Origin: Pseudarthrobacter sp. NBSH8
GTDB taxonomy: Bacteria > Actinomycetota > Actinomycetes > Actinomycetales > Micrococcaceae
Reading direction: 5' to 3'
Length of the DNA: 64,000 nt
Assembly (NCBI RefSeq): GCF_014217545.1
Contig: NZ_CP043178.1
Coordinates: forward strand, 3,348,001 to 3,412,000
Shown here: one piece after another, positions 55,157 to 64,000 of the stretch
Numbering within the stretch: the first letter of the stretch is position 1
How the letters are laid out: each line of letters begins with the position of its first letter
Translations under genes and position numbers: made by a program
The notes under the pieces: model-generated
What the model was told of the DNA's origin: nothing
Databases searched by the model: none
Seen by the model: only the letters and a program-made list of their open reading frames with translations

Positions 55157-55219
55157 GAGTTTTTGTCCAGATAATGGCACCAAAAGTCGATATTCCGGCC
55201 ATTATCTGGACAAAAACTC
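55157..55219. repeat. Intergenic palindrome P7 (family shared with P3)
   Basis: A perfect 22-bp inverted repeat (left arm 55157-55178, right arm 55198-55219) with 19-nt spacer, between convergent lldD and the ArsR-type gene. Arms contain the 18-nt AGTTTTTGTCCAGATAAT that also forms P3 at 16036, 39 kb away. Spacers of P3 and P7 are not alike. Confidence 0.95.
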
Positions 55220-55231
55220 AGAGTATTGGGG

Positions 55232-55774
55232 TTACTTTTTGCGGCCGAACTTGGGGAGGTTCGGGAGGTTGGCCAGCAGGTCCGCGGCCTTTGTGGCGGC
55301 ACGGCCCACAGTGCGGCCGATCTGCTGCGGCACCGTGTCGTCGCTGAGCGGGGCAACGGTGCCGCCCGGAATCACGACGGCGGGGCTCAACTCGGCGCCC
55401 GGACGCTCCAGGACGGCGGCGATGGCGGCGTTATCCGGCAGTGCAGTAGCCACGGTTTGCCCGGTGCCGGCTTCCGCCGCAGCACGGGGTGACTTGGCGA
55501 CGGCGGCCGCCGGGCCGACGTCGAACGTCTCCAGCCAGCTGACGATCCCCTCAAGCGGCTTGGGGTTCAGCGCGTAATAGCGCTTCTGGCCCTGCGCCCG
55601 CATGCTGACCAGCTGGGCCTCGCGGAGGACTTTCAGGTGCTTGGAAATGGTGGGCTGGCTCGCGGACAGTTCTTCCACCAGCTCGCCCACTGCCTTGTCC
55701 CCGGCGCGCAGGGAAACCAAAATGTCACGCCGGGTTGCTTCCGCAATGACGGCAAATACGTCGTCTGTCACCAT
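55232..55774 (-). CDS. ArsR-family winged-helix regulator
   Basis: A 180-residue protein. Residues 1-90 form an ArsR helix-turn-helix: Glu-Ala-Thr-Arg-Arg-Asp-Ile-Leu-Val-Ser-Leu, Val-Gly-Glu-Leu-Val-Glu-Glu-Leu-Ser-Ala-Ser-Gln-Pro-Thr-Ile-Ser-Lys-His-Leu-Lys-Val-Leu-Arg. I see no ELCVCDL metal-site cysteines, so a non-metal signal is likely. The C-terminal half is a long Ala/Pro-rich tail of about 80 residues ending in Arg-Lys-Lys. TAGGGT lies 7 nt before the ATG with no Shine-Dalgarno (leaderless); an upstream in-frame extension is rejected. Target unknown. Confidence 0.87.
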   Translation of the reverse strand: MVTDDVFAVIAEATRRDILVSLRAGDKAVGELVEELSASQPTISKHLKVLREAQLVSMRAQGQKRYYALNPKPLEGIVSWLETFDVGPAAAVAKSPRAAAEAGTGQTVATALPDNAAIAAVLERPGAELSPAVVIPGGTVAPLSDDTVPQQIGRTVGRAATKAADLLANLPNLPKFGRKK

Positions 55775-55853
55775 GACTCCCACCCTAGCGACATATACGC
55801 CGTCAGGCATCAACTATTTCGCCCGTGACCGGCCCTCGTGGGGTGAAGAAGGA

Positions 55854-57065
55854 TCAGTCGAACCAGGGATCCAGGCCGTGCAGCGGGAAAACGGCTTTGC
55901 GGGTGGCCATGACGGTGCGGTCCACAGCATCGTTGGGGTCAAAGCCCACTTCCCAGGACCGCCACCAAAGGTCCACGTCGTCACCCATCAGGCCCGGGGC
56001 GTCTCTGCCGAACTTGTCCGCAACATAGGCTCGCCAATCCTCCGGCACCGGGGTCCGGAGCGGAACGGGACGCCCGGCAGCGATGGCGATCAGGTGGCTC
56101 CAGGACCGCGGCACAACGTCGGTGACGCTGTATCCGCCGCCGCCAGTGGCGATCCAGCGGCCCTCGCAGTGCCGGGCAGCGAGATTCCCGACGGCGGTGG
56201 CCACCTCACGCTGGCCGTCCACGCTGATGTTCAGGTGGGCCAGCGGGTCAAGGCGGTGCGAATCGCAGCCGTGCTGGCTGACGATGACTTCCGGCTGGAA
56301 CGCGCCCACGAGCTGGGGCACCACCGCGTGGAAGGCCCGCAGCCAGCCGGCATCGCCGGTGCCGGACGGCAGGGCGACGTTGACGGCGCTGCCTTCAGCC
56401 CCGGGACCGCCGATTTCGTTGGCGTAGCCGGTCCCGGGGAAAAGTGTGAGTCCGCTCTCATGCAGGGAAATGGTCAAGACCCGGGGGTCGTCCCAGAAGA
56501 TGCTTTCCGTCCCGTCGCCGTGGTGCGCATCGACGTCGATGTACGCCACGCGGCGGATGCCGCCGTCGAGCAGTCTCCGGACGGCAAGGGCGGAGTCGTT
56601 GTAGATGCAGAAGCCGCTGGCGCGGTCACGGGCAGCGTGGTGCATACCTCCGCCGAAGTTCACGGCGTGGAGCGCGGACCCGTCCAGGATGGCGGACGCA
56701 GCGGCCAGCGATCCACCGGCAAGCCTTGCAGCGGCGTCGTGCATACCGGCGAAGACTGGATCGTCGTCGGTGCCCAGTCCGCGGGCTTCATCCGGCGAGG
56801 TCGGGTCGTCACTGACCCGGCGGACAGCAGCCACAAACTCAGGCGAGTGTACGGTTTCCAGTTCGGCATCGGACGCAACCTCCGGGGCCTCCACGGACAC
56901 ATGTGCAAAGTCCAGCAGGCCGAGGCTGCTTGCAAGCCTCGCCGTCAGGTCCAGCCGCGCGGGAGCCATCGGGTGGCCCGGGCCGAAATTGTAGGCCGTC
57001 ATGGCGGAATTCCACACCACCATTGTCGGCGGCGCGGGCTGGCTGAGACCGGGCAGGAATGTCAT
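55854..57065 (-). CDS. acuC: Acetoin utilisation deacetylase AcuC
   Basis: A 403-residue histone-deacetylase-superfamily enzyme. It opens Val-Val-Trp-Asn-Ser-Ala-Met-Thr-Ala-Tyr-Asn-Phe-Gly-Pro-Gly-His-Pro-Met and has the zinc/active-site segment Tyr-Ile-Asp-Val-Asp-Ala-His-His-Gly-Asp-Gly (about 168-178) and Gly-Gly-Gly-Met-His-His-Ala. It deacetylates and thereby activates acetyl-CoA synthetase in Bacillus. TAGCCT lies 7 nt before the ATG at 57065 (leaderless). Its neighbours are not acetate genes. Confidence 0.92.
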   Translation of the reverse strand: MTFLPGLSQPAPPTMVVWNSAMTAYNFGPGHPMAPARLDLTARLASSLGLLDFAHVSVEAPEVASDAELETVHSPEFVAAVRRVSDDPTSPDEARGLGTDDDPVFAGMHDAAARLAGGSLAAASAILDGSALHAVNFGGGMHHAARDRASGFCIYNDSALAVRRLLDGGIRRVAYIDVDAHHGDGTESIFWDDPRVLTISLHESGLTLFPGTGYANEIGGPGAEGSAVNVALPSGTGDAGWLRAFHAVVPQLVGAFQPEVIVSQHGCDSHRLDPLAHLNISVDGQREVATAVGNLAARHCEGRWIATGGGGYSVTDVVPRSWSHLIAIAAGRPVPLRTPVPEDWRAYVADKFGRDAPGLMGDDVDLWWRSWEVGFDPNDAVDRTVMATRKAVFPLHGLDPWFD

Positions 57066-57170
57066 CAATGACAGGCTACCGGAGGCCGCACCCGGCCCCG
57101 GCCCGGCCATAACGCGGGCATTAGTGGTTTACTACTGGAGGAAACAGTTTCAACCGAGGAAAAGCCCCCC

Positions 57171-58604
57171 ATGACGCAACGCCAGTCGAGGCCCCGGAAC
57201 CCGGCCAGCTGGCACCCGGCCGCACCGGGGCGCGAAGGCCTATGGATCTTCACCCGCATACGCGACTTCGTTGACGATATTGCCAACACGTCGCCCGCAC
57301 GGCTTGCCTTGAGCGCCTTCGGGACGGTCTGCCTGGTCTTCACTTTCCTCCTGTCGCTGCCCATCTCCTCCGCCACCGGTCTGGCCACTCCGATCCACCA
57401 GGCACTGTTCACGGCGGTGTCCGCCGTCTGCGTGACCGGCCTGACGGTTGTTTCGACGGCGGTGCACTGGTCATTTTTCGGCCAGCTGGTCATCCTGATC
57501 GGCATCTTTGTCGGCGGACTGGGAACGCTGACGCTCGCCTCCCTGCTGGCCCTCATGGTGAGCAAGAAGCTTGGCGTCCGCGGCAAACTCATTGCGCAGG
57601 AGGCCATGAACAACGCCGGCCGGCTCGGTGAAGTGGGTACGCTGCTGCGAATCGTCATCACCACGTCCGTGGTGATCGAAGGTGTCCTGGCGCTTGCCCT
57701 GGTCCCCCGGTTCCTGACCCTCGGCGAGCCGTTCTGGCAGTCCGTGTGGCACGGCGTCTTTTACGCCATTTCTTCGTTCAACAACGCCGGCTTCACCCCG
57801 CATTCAGACGGCATCGTGCCGTATGAGACCGATCTCTGGATCCTCATCCCGCTGATGCTCGGCGTGTTCCTCGGCAGCCTGGGTTTTCCCGTTGTTATGG
57901 TCCTGCAGCAGAACGGGCTCAACTGGAAGAAATGGAACCTGCACACCAAGCTGACCATCCAGGTGTCCTTCATCCTGCTGGCCGCCGGCGCGGTGCTTTG
58001 GGGGCTGATGGAGTGGGACAACGTGCGGACCATTGCCCGCATGGACCTCGGGGACAAGATCACGCACTCGCTTTTTGCGTCCGTCATGACCAGGTCTGGT
58101 GGGTTCAACCTGGTGGAGCAGAACCATATGGAGTCCACCACCATGCTCCTGACGGACGCGCTCATGTTCGCCGGCGGCGGCTCGGCCTCCACAGCGGGCG
58201 GCATCAAGGTCACCACAATCGCCGTGATGTTCCTGGCCATCGTGGCCGAGGCCCGCGGCGACGCGGACGTCAAGGTTTACGGCCGGACCATCCCGCAGGG
58301 CACCATGCGGGTGGCCATCTCAGTGATCGTCGCCGGCGCAACCTTGGTTTCGGTTTCCGCCCTCATTCTCCTGCACATCAGCAACGCGCCCTTGGACCGG
58401 GTCCTGTTCGAGACGATCTCAGCCTTCGCAACCTGCGGCCTCAGCACGAACCTGAGTGCAGAGCTGCCACCGTCGGGCGTTTATGTCCTCACCGCCCTGA
58501 TGTTCGCGGGCCGCGTCGGCACCGTCACCCTTGCCGCTGGGCTGGCACTGCGCCAACGCAGCCAGCTGTTCCACTACCCGGAAGAGAGGCCCATCATTGG
58601 CTAA
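57171..58604 (+). CDS. ktrB: Trk/Ktr potassium uptake channel subunit
   Basis: A 477-residue membrane protein with four M1-P-M2 modules. Filter glycine segments are visible: Thr-Ala-Val-Ser-Ala-Val-Cys-Val-Thr-Gly-Leu (about 80-90), Ile-Ser-Ser-Phe-Asn-Asn-Ala-Gly-Phe (about 202-210), Val-Met-Thr-Arg-Ser-Gly-Gly-Phe-Asn (about 304-312) and Ala-Thr-Cys-Gly-Leu-Ser (about 420). It transports K+ with gating by the KtrA/TrkA subunit encoded next, which overlaps it by 8 nt. Length is that of TrkH/KtrB. AGGAAA 10 nt before the ATG is a modest ribosome-binding site. Confidence 0.93.
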   Translation: MTQRQSRPRNPASWHPAAPGREGLWIFTRIRDFVDDIANTSPARLALSAFGTVCLVFTFLLSLPISSATGLATPIHQALFTAVSAVCVTGLTVVSTAVHWSFFGQLVILIGIFVGGLGTLTLASLLALMVSKKLGVRGKLIAQEAMNNAGRLGEVGTLLRIVITTSVVIEGVLALALVPRFLTLGEPFWQSVWHGVFYAISSFNNAGFTPHSDGIVPYETDLWILIPLMLGVFLGSLGFPVVMVLQQNGLNWKKWNLHTKLTIQVSFILLAAGAVLWGLMEWDNVRTIARMDLGDKITHSLFASVMTRSGGFNLVEQNHMESTTMLLTDALMFAGGGSASTAGGIKVTTIAVMFLAIVAEARGDADVKVYGRTIPQGTMRVAISVIVAGATLVSVSALILLHISNAPLDRVLFETISAFATCGLSTNLSAELPPSGVYVLTALMFAGRVGTVTLAAGLALRQRSQLFHYPEERPIIG

Positions 58605-59283
58605 TTCCTCAGGCGCCCCCAACCGCCCCGCCCACAACGCGCCGGTCCTGGTGATCGGGCTCGGCCGCTTCGGCTCCTCCACCGCCGAGCAGCTTGTGAA
58701 ACAGGGGCGTGAGGTGCTGGCGATCGAACGCGACCGGAACCTGGTCCAGAAATGGGCGCCACTCCTCACCCACGTGGTGGAGGCTGACGCCACCAACATC
58801 GATGCGCTGCGCCAACTCGGCGCCCAGGAGTTCAGCTCCGCAGTTTGTGGCGTGGGCACCTCGATCGAGTCCTCCGTGCTGATCACCGTAAACCTGGTGG
58901 ATCTCGGCATCGAGCACCTCTGGGTCAAGGCCATCACGCCATCACACGGCAAGATCCTCACCCGGATCGGCGCGAACCACGTAATCTACCCCGAGGCCGA
59001 CGCCGGCGTCCGCGCCGCGCACCTGGTCTCCGGCCGCATGCTGGACTTCATCGAATTCGACGACGACTTCGCCATCGTGAAAATGTATCCGCCGCGCGAG
59101 ACCGTGGGCTTCACGCTGGATGAGTCCAAGGTGCGCTCCAAGTACGGCGTGACGATCGTGGGCGTGAAGTCGCCCGGTGAGGACTTCACCTACGCCCGCC
59201 CTGAAACCAAGGTGTCCGCCCGCGACATGCTGATCGTGTCCGGTCACGTGGACCTGCTGGAACGGTTCGCCGCGCGGCCGTAA
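58597..59283 (+). CDS. ktrA: Potassium uptake gating protein (RCK domain)
   Basis: A 228-residue cytosolic protein with an RCK_N Rossmann domain (Val-Leu-Val-Ile-Gly-Leu-Gly-Arg-Phe-Gly-Ser-Ser, about 17-28) and an RCK_C domain (about 140-220). Nucleotide binding (ATP/ADP or NAD) gates KtrB. The TTG start at 58597 is preferred: it follows the domain start by a short tail, has AGAGG 7 nt upstream and overlaps ktrB by 8 nt. A longer frame inside ktrB is a shadow. Confidence 0.92.
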   Translation: MANSSGAPNRPAHNAPVLVIGLGRFGSSTAEQLVKQGREVLAIERDRNLVQKWAPLLTHVVEADATNIDALRQLGAQEFSSAVCGVGTSIESSVLITVNLVDLGIEHLWVKAITPSHGKILTRIGANHVIYPEADAGVRAAHLVSGRMLDFIEFDDDFAIVKMYPPRETVGFTLDESKVRSKYGVTIVGVKSPGEDFTYARPETKVSARDMLIVSGHVDLLERFAARP

Positions 59284-59313
59284 GTAGAGCCCAAACTCCC
59301 GAGGCGGTGGGGA

Positions 59314-60147
59314 TTAGCCGAGCTGCCTGGTGATCTCTGCGGAGCGGTCCGCTGCGGCGCGGGCGCCGGCGGCGATGATGGACGGAATGCCGCGGTCGTC
59401 GAAAGTGGCGATGGCCCGTTCGGTGGTGCCGTTGGGGCTGGTCACTCCCCTGCGCAGGGCCGAAGGGTCGGCGCCGGGCTCAGCCAGCATAAAGCCCGCG
59501 CCTGCGACTGTCTCCCGGGCCAGGAGCAGCGACAGCTCGGGATCCAGACCCAGTTCGACGCCGGCAGCGGCCATGGCTTCGGCAAGGTAGAACGCGTAGG
59601 CGGGACCCGAGCCGCTGATGGCTGACACCGCATCCACCTGCTCCTCCGGCACCTCCACCACGGTGCCTGAGGCCCGCAGGATGTCCTTGACGGTCTGGAG
59701 CTGTTCCGGCGTGCAGTTGGTACCGGGTGAAACGGAGACGACGCCGCGGCCCAGTTTCGCAGGGGTGTTCGGCATGGTCCGGATCACCGGTTGTCCGGGA
59801 GGCAGTGCCGCTTCGAGCTGCGCCAGCGATACGGCTGCGGCGACGCTGACAACTACGGCTTTCGGGGACAGGGAGCCGCTGATTTCGCGGGCCAGGTCGA
59901 CGATGCCCACCGGCTTTACACCAAGGATTACGACGGCGGATCCCTTGGCGGCGTCCTTGTTATTGTCCGGTTCCTCTTCGCCAGCGACAGCGGTAATGCC
60001 GTGGTGGCGCAGCGCCAGCTCCTCGGCCCGTTCGGCACGCCTGACTGTAGCTATGACGTCGGCGGGGTTGGTCCCGGCGGCCAGAAGGCCCGAGAGGATG
60101 GCTTCGTTCATGGATCCACAGCCCAGAAAGGCGATTCGGTTACTCAT
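59314..60147 (-). CDS. proC: Pyrroline-5-carboxylate reductase
   Basis: A 277-residue NADPH-dependent enzyme, last step of proline synthesis. The dinucleotide loop is Phe-Leu-Gly-Cys-Gly-Ser-Met-Asn-Glu-Ala-Ile (5-15) and the C-terminal domain shows Val-Asp-Ala-Val-Ser-Ala-Ile-Ser-Gly-Ser-Gly-Pro-Ala-Tyr (about 170-183) and Thr-Ser-Pro-Asn-Gly-Thr-Thr (about 239), a ProC signature. The ATG has GGAG 5 nt upstream. The 265-nt gap to ppx has only short low-quality frames and no recognised feature. Confidence 0.95.
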   Translation of the reverse strand: MSNRIAFLGCGSMNEAILSGLLAAGTNPADVIATVRRAERAEELALRHHGITAVAGEEEPDNNKDAAKGSAVVILGVKPVGIVDLAREISGSLSPKAVVVSVAAAVSLAQLEAALPPGQPVIRTMPNTPAKLGRGVVSVSPGTNCTPEQLQTVKDILRASGTVVEVPEEQVDAVSAISGSGPAYAFYLAEAMAAAGVELGLDPELSLLLARETVAGAGFMLAEPGADPSALRRGVTSPNGTTERAIATFDDRGIPSIIAAGARAAADRSAEITRQLG

Positions 60148-60412
60148 GGCTCCATCATTGCAGTTCGGCTGGGTGGCTGCAGAAATGGAACGAATCGGAC
60201 AACGCGGGAACCCGCCGACACTGGTTCACAGCGGACTCCCATGTTCGCTGCAGCTTGCACACAACTTCGCCGCCTAACGTAGTTATTACCTCATTGAGGG
60301 TGCGAGTGATGCGGCAAGCATGGGGATGTTTGCCCGAGGCGCCGGTGGTTTGCAGCAGGTTTTCCCCCATTTTCCTGCTGCGGACGCCGGCGCTTTCGCG
60401 TTACCGCTGTTT

Positions 60413-61417
60413 TCAGGCGGGGGTGGCCTCGATCGCCTGACGCGCCGGGGCGGGCTCCACGATGTGCGGGGCCGGATCCAGCGGACCGGCAAAGACCAGC
60501 TGGTCGAGCCGGCGCAGGATCAGCCCTTCACGCAGCGCCCAGGGGCAGATTCTGATCTTTTTGAACTTGAACATTTCCAGGGCGGCTTCGGCCACCAGGG
60601 CCCCGGCGAGGAGCTGGTGCGCGCGGGCCTCGGACACCCCCGGCAGAAAGAGCCGGTCCTCGGCCTTCATGGCTGAAATGCGCTGCGCCCAGACGCCCAG
60701 ATCCGTCGCGTTGAGTGTGCGCTTCACGTAGGGGCCTGCGGCGCTGGGGGCGGCCCCTGCGACCCTGGCGAGCGACCTGAAGGTCTTAGAGGTGCCGGCC
60801 ACAACATTGGCGCGTCCCAGGCCGTCGAACTGCTTCACCGCGGGGGCCAGTGTGGCCCGGATATAACGGCGCAGCTCCTTGACACTCTTGGCGGAGGGCG
60901 GGTCCTCGGCCAGCCAGTCGCGGGTCAGGCGGCTGGCGCCCAGCGGGACGGAGGTGGCCACTTCGGGCAGTTCGTCCTGGCCGAAGGCCATTTCGAAGGA
61001 GCCGCCGCCGATGTCCAGGTTCAGGATGGGCCCGGCGCCCCAGCCGTACCAGCGGCGGACGGCGAAGAACGTCATGGAGGCTTCTTCGCTGCCCGTCAGT
61101 TCCTGCAGGGTGACAGTGGTTTCGTCCTTGACCCGGGCCAGCACCGCGGCGCCGTTGGCGGCTTCGCGGATGGCGGACGTACAGAACGCCAGCAGGTCGT
61201 CCGCTTTGTGCCTGGCCGCAAACTCCCAGGCTTCAAGGACAAATTCGGTCAGCTCGTGCTGGCCGGCGTCCGTGATATTACCGCCGGCATCCAGGTACTG
61301 GACCAGGGACAACGGCCGCTTGTGCGACGCGAAAGGCACCGGACGCGCGCCAGGGTGGGCATCCACCAGGAGAAGGTGGACAGTGTTTGACCCGATATCG
61401 AGGACGCCTAGCCGCAT
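60413..61417 (-). CDS. ppx: Exopolyphosphatase / guanosine pentaphosphatase family (Ppx/GppA)
   Basis: A 334-residue ASKHA-fold phosphatase: Val-Leu-Asp-Ile-Gly-Ser-Asn-Thr-Val-His-Leu-Leu (about 4-15) phosphate loop and Leu-Asn-Leu-Asp-Ile-Gly-Gly-Gly-Ser-Phe-Glu-Met-Ala (about 130-142). It is short, lacking the C-terminal domains of E. coli Ppx, as usual for actinobacterial Ppx1-type proteins. It cleaves polyphosphate or (p)ppGpp in the family. AATAAT lies 6 nt before the ATG without a Shine-Dalgarno, weakly suggesting a leaderless message. Confidence 0.9.
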   Translation of the reverse strand: MRLGVLDIGSNTVHLLLVDAHPGARPVPFASHKRPLSLVQYLDAGGNITDAGQHELTEFVLEAWEFAARHKADDLLAFCTSAIREAANGAAVLARVKDETTVTLQELTGSEEASMTFFAVRRWYGWGAGPILNLDIGGGSFEMAFGQDELPEVATSVPLGASRLTRDWLAEDPPSAKSVKELRRYIRATLAPAVKQFDGLGRANVVAGTSKTFRSLARVAGAAPSAAGPYVKRTLNATDLGVWAQRISAMKAEDRLFLPGVSEARAHQLLAGALVAEAALEMFKFKKIRICPWALREGLILRRLDQLVFAGPLDPAPHIVEPAPARQAIEATPA

Positions 61418-61469
61418 CCTGCCATTATTCCCCCGCCCGGGCCCTCACTCACAACCTGCGCAGAAGATG

Positions 61470-61922
61470 TCAGTTTGCGGAGGCGTCCTCTGGTGCACCA
61501 TCCGGGAGTTCATCGGCGCGCTTGAAGTCGCGCTTGATGTTGGCGACGCCCTCCGGGTTGATCTCGAAGCCGTAGGCAGCTCCGGGGTTGATCACCATGC
61601 CCAGTTCCTCGCCGATGTTGGCGATAATGGCCGCACCCTGGGTCCCCAGGACGTTCGGGGCAGCCTCAAGGTACTGCTCATCAACCCTGCTGGGGTGCGA
61701 GAACACCGCAAGGACGGGCTCGCCGTCGGCGTTCGCCAATACCAGCGGCTCCACCTGGGAATCCTCCCCCTCGATCCCGTCGGTGCTGATGACGAAGACC
61801 TCGCTGTTGAGGAAGGACAGGATGACATCCACCGGGCTGCCCTCGGGCTGGCCGCCCTGGGCGAGCTTCTCTTCGAGGTCATTGAGCGGCGTGAGATCGG
61901 CTGTGCCGGGCTGTTCAGTCAT
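61470..61922 (-). CDS. SseB-family protein
   Basis: A 150-residue soluble protein with the SseB N-terminal-domain layout: Leu-Asn-Asp-Leu-Glu-Glu-Lys-Leu-Ala, Val-Phe-Val-Ile-Ser-Thr-Asp and Pro-Leu-Val-Leu-Ala-Asn-Ala-Asp-Gly-Glu-Pro-Val-Leu-Ala-Val-Phe-Ser-His-Pro-Ser-Arg, then Leu-Val/Ile-Asn-Pro-Gly region Met-Val-Ile-Asn-Pro-Gly-Ala-Ala-Tyr-Gly-Phe-Glu. The family is widespread and uncharacterised in actinobacteria. ATG 61922 is chosen; the longer frame reads back toward topA. It lies 47 nt after the topA stop, same strand. Confidence 0.85.
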   Translation of the reverse strand: MTEQPGTADLTPLNDLEEKLAQGGQPEGSPVDVILSFLNSEVFVISTDGIEGEDSQVEPLVLANADGEPVLAVFSHPSRVDEQYLEAAPNVLGTQGAAIIANIGEELGMVINPGAAYGFEINPEGVANIKRDFKRADELPDGAPEDASAN

Positions 61923-61969
61923 GTATCTACTCGACCACGTTGGAGAGCCCGGCGCAATTCCGCCCACAC

Positions 61970-64000
<2,031 letters not shown>

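Noticed and set aside
53754..55202. Open frame of 482 codons on the minus strand
   Set aside because: Antisense to lldD; no family features. Likewise 55602-57071 against acuC and 14936-16003 against the amino-acid permease.
1975..55219. Reading the seven palindromes simply as rho-independent terminators
   Set aside because: They lack T-runs, several lie at gene starts or between same-direction genes, and two pairs share long exact sequence.
60148..60412. Short frames on the minus strand between proC and ppx
   Set aside because: About 70 codons each, no ribosome-binding site or family resemblance; nothing recognisable in this gap.

Overview
The window is a high-GC, gene-dense chromosomal segment of an actinobacterium. 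Gene content and order (menaquinone menB-menE-menA, Rex, bS22, actinobacterial nirBD, resA-ccdA-resB-ccsB, PaaR-controlled phenylacetate genes, many leaderless starts) fit the Micrococcaceae, most likely an Arthrobacter or Pseudarthrobacter relative. That assignment is inference from protein families; no rRNA is present. I see no prophage, insertion sequence, CRISPR array or tRNA. The segment is ordinary core/near-core chromosome with a few notable regulatory structures.

Layout. 1-4763: phenylacetate catabolism (3' end of paaK, TetR-type PaaR candidate, VOC protein, paaZ, divergent paaI). 4832-7784: sortase-anchored secreted S1 protease and a small membrane protein; then a tyrosine phosphatase and a GNAT acetyltransferase. 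9185-12089: beta-oxidation genes (3-hydroxyacyl-CoA dehydrogenase, enoyl-CoA hydratase, thiolase) that appear to share the PaaR operator with paaZ/paaI. 12180-14464: pentapeptide protein, SRPBCC protein, CsbD, dienelactone hydrolase. 14528-19423: amino-acid permease and assimilatory nitrite reductase nirBD with a small partner. 19550-24208: ABC-F ATPase and a Mn/Zn-type ABC importer. 24370-29823: CPBP protease, menB, menE, menA and small membrane proteins. 29835-38587: a five-gene minus-strand cluster coding a membrane-anchored Hsp70-like ATPase, an IniR-like LuxR regulator, an IniB-type repeat protein and two bacterial dynamin-like GTPases of IniA and IniC size and order. 38742-43708: System II cytochrome c maturation and a histidine phosphatase. 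43911-48630: YceI, two Pro/Gln-rich membrane proteins, Rex, a glutaredoxin-like protein, a HAD phosphatase and ribosomal protein bS22. 48788-55139: excisionase-type DNA-binding protein, DAHP synthase behind an aromatic leader peptide, CE7 esterase with a LacI regulator, and GntR/L-lactate dehydrogenase. 55232-64000: ArsR-type regulator, AcuC deacetylase, Ktr/Trk potassium uptake, proC, ppx, SseB-like protein and the 3' part of topA.

The most interesting items are: (1) the Hsp70/LuxR/IniB/IniA/IniC-like cluster in a lineage not expected to have the mycolate envelope for which ini genes are known; (2) a leaderless 19-residue leader peptide with a Trp-Tyr-Ala-Tyr-Phe run and competing hairpins upstream of DAHP synthase; (3) seven intergenic palindromes that fall into sequence-related families, two of them repeated nearly exactly at distant sites; (4) at least fifteen genes with a TANNNT box 6-7 nt before the start codon and no Shine-Dalgarno sequence; (5) well-formed operators for PaaR, an MntR/DtxR-like protein, LacI, GntR and an unknown regulator of yceI.
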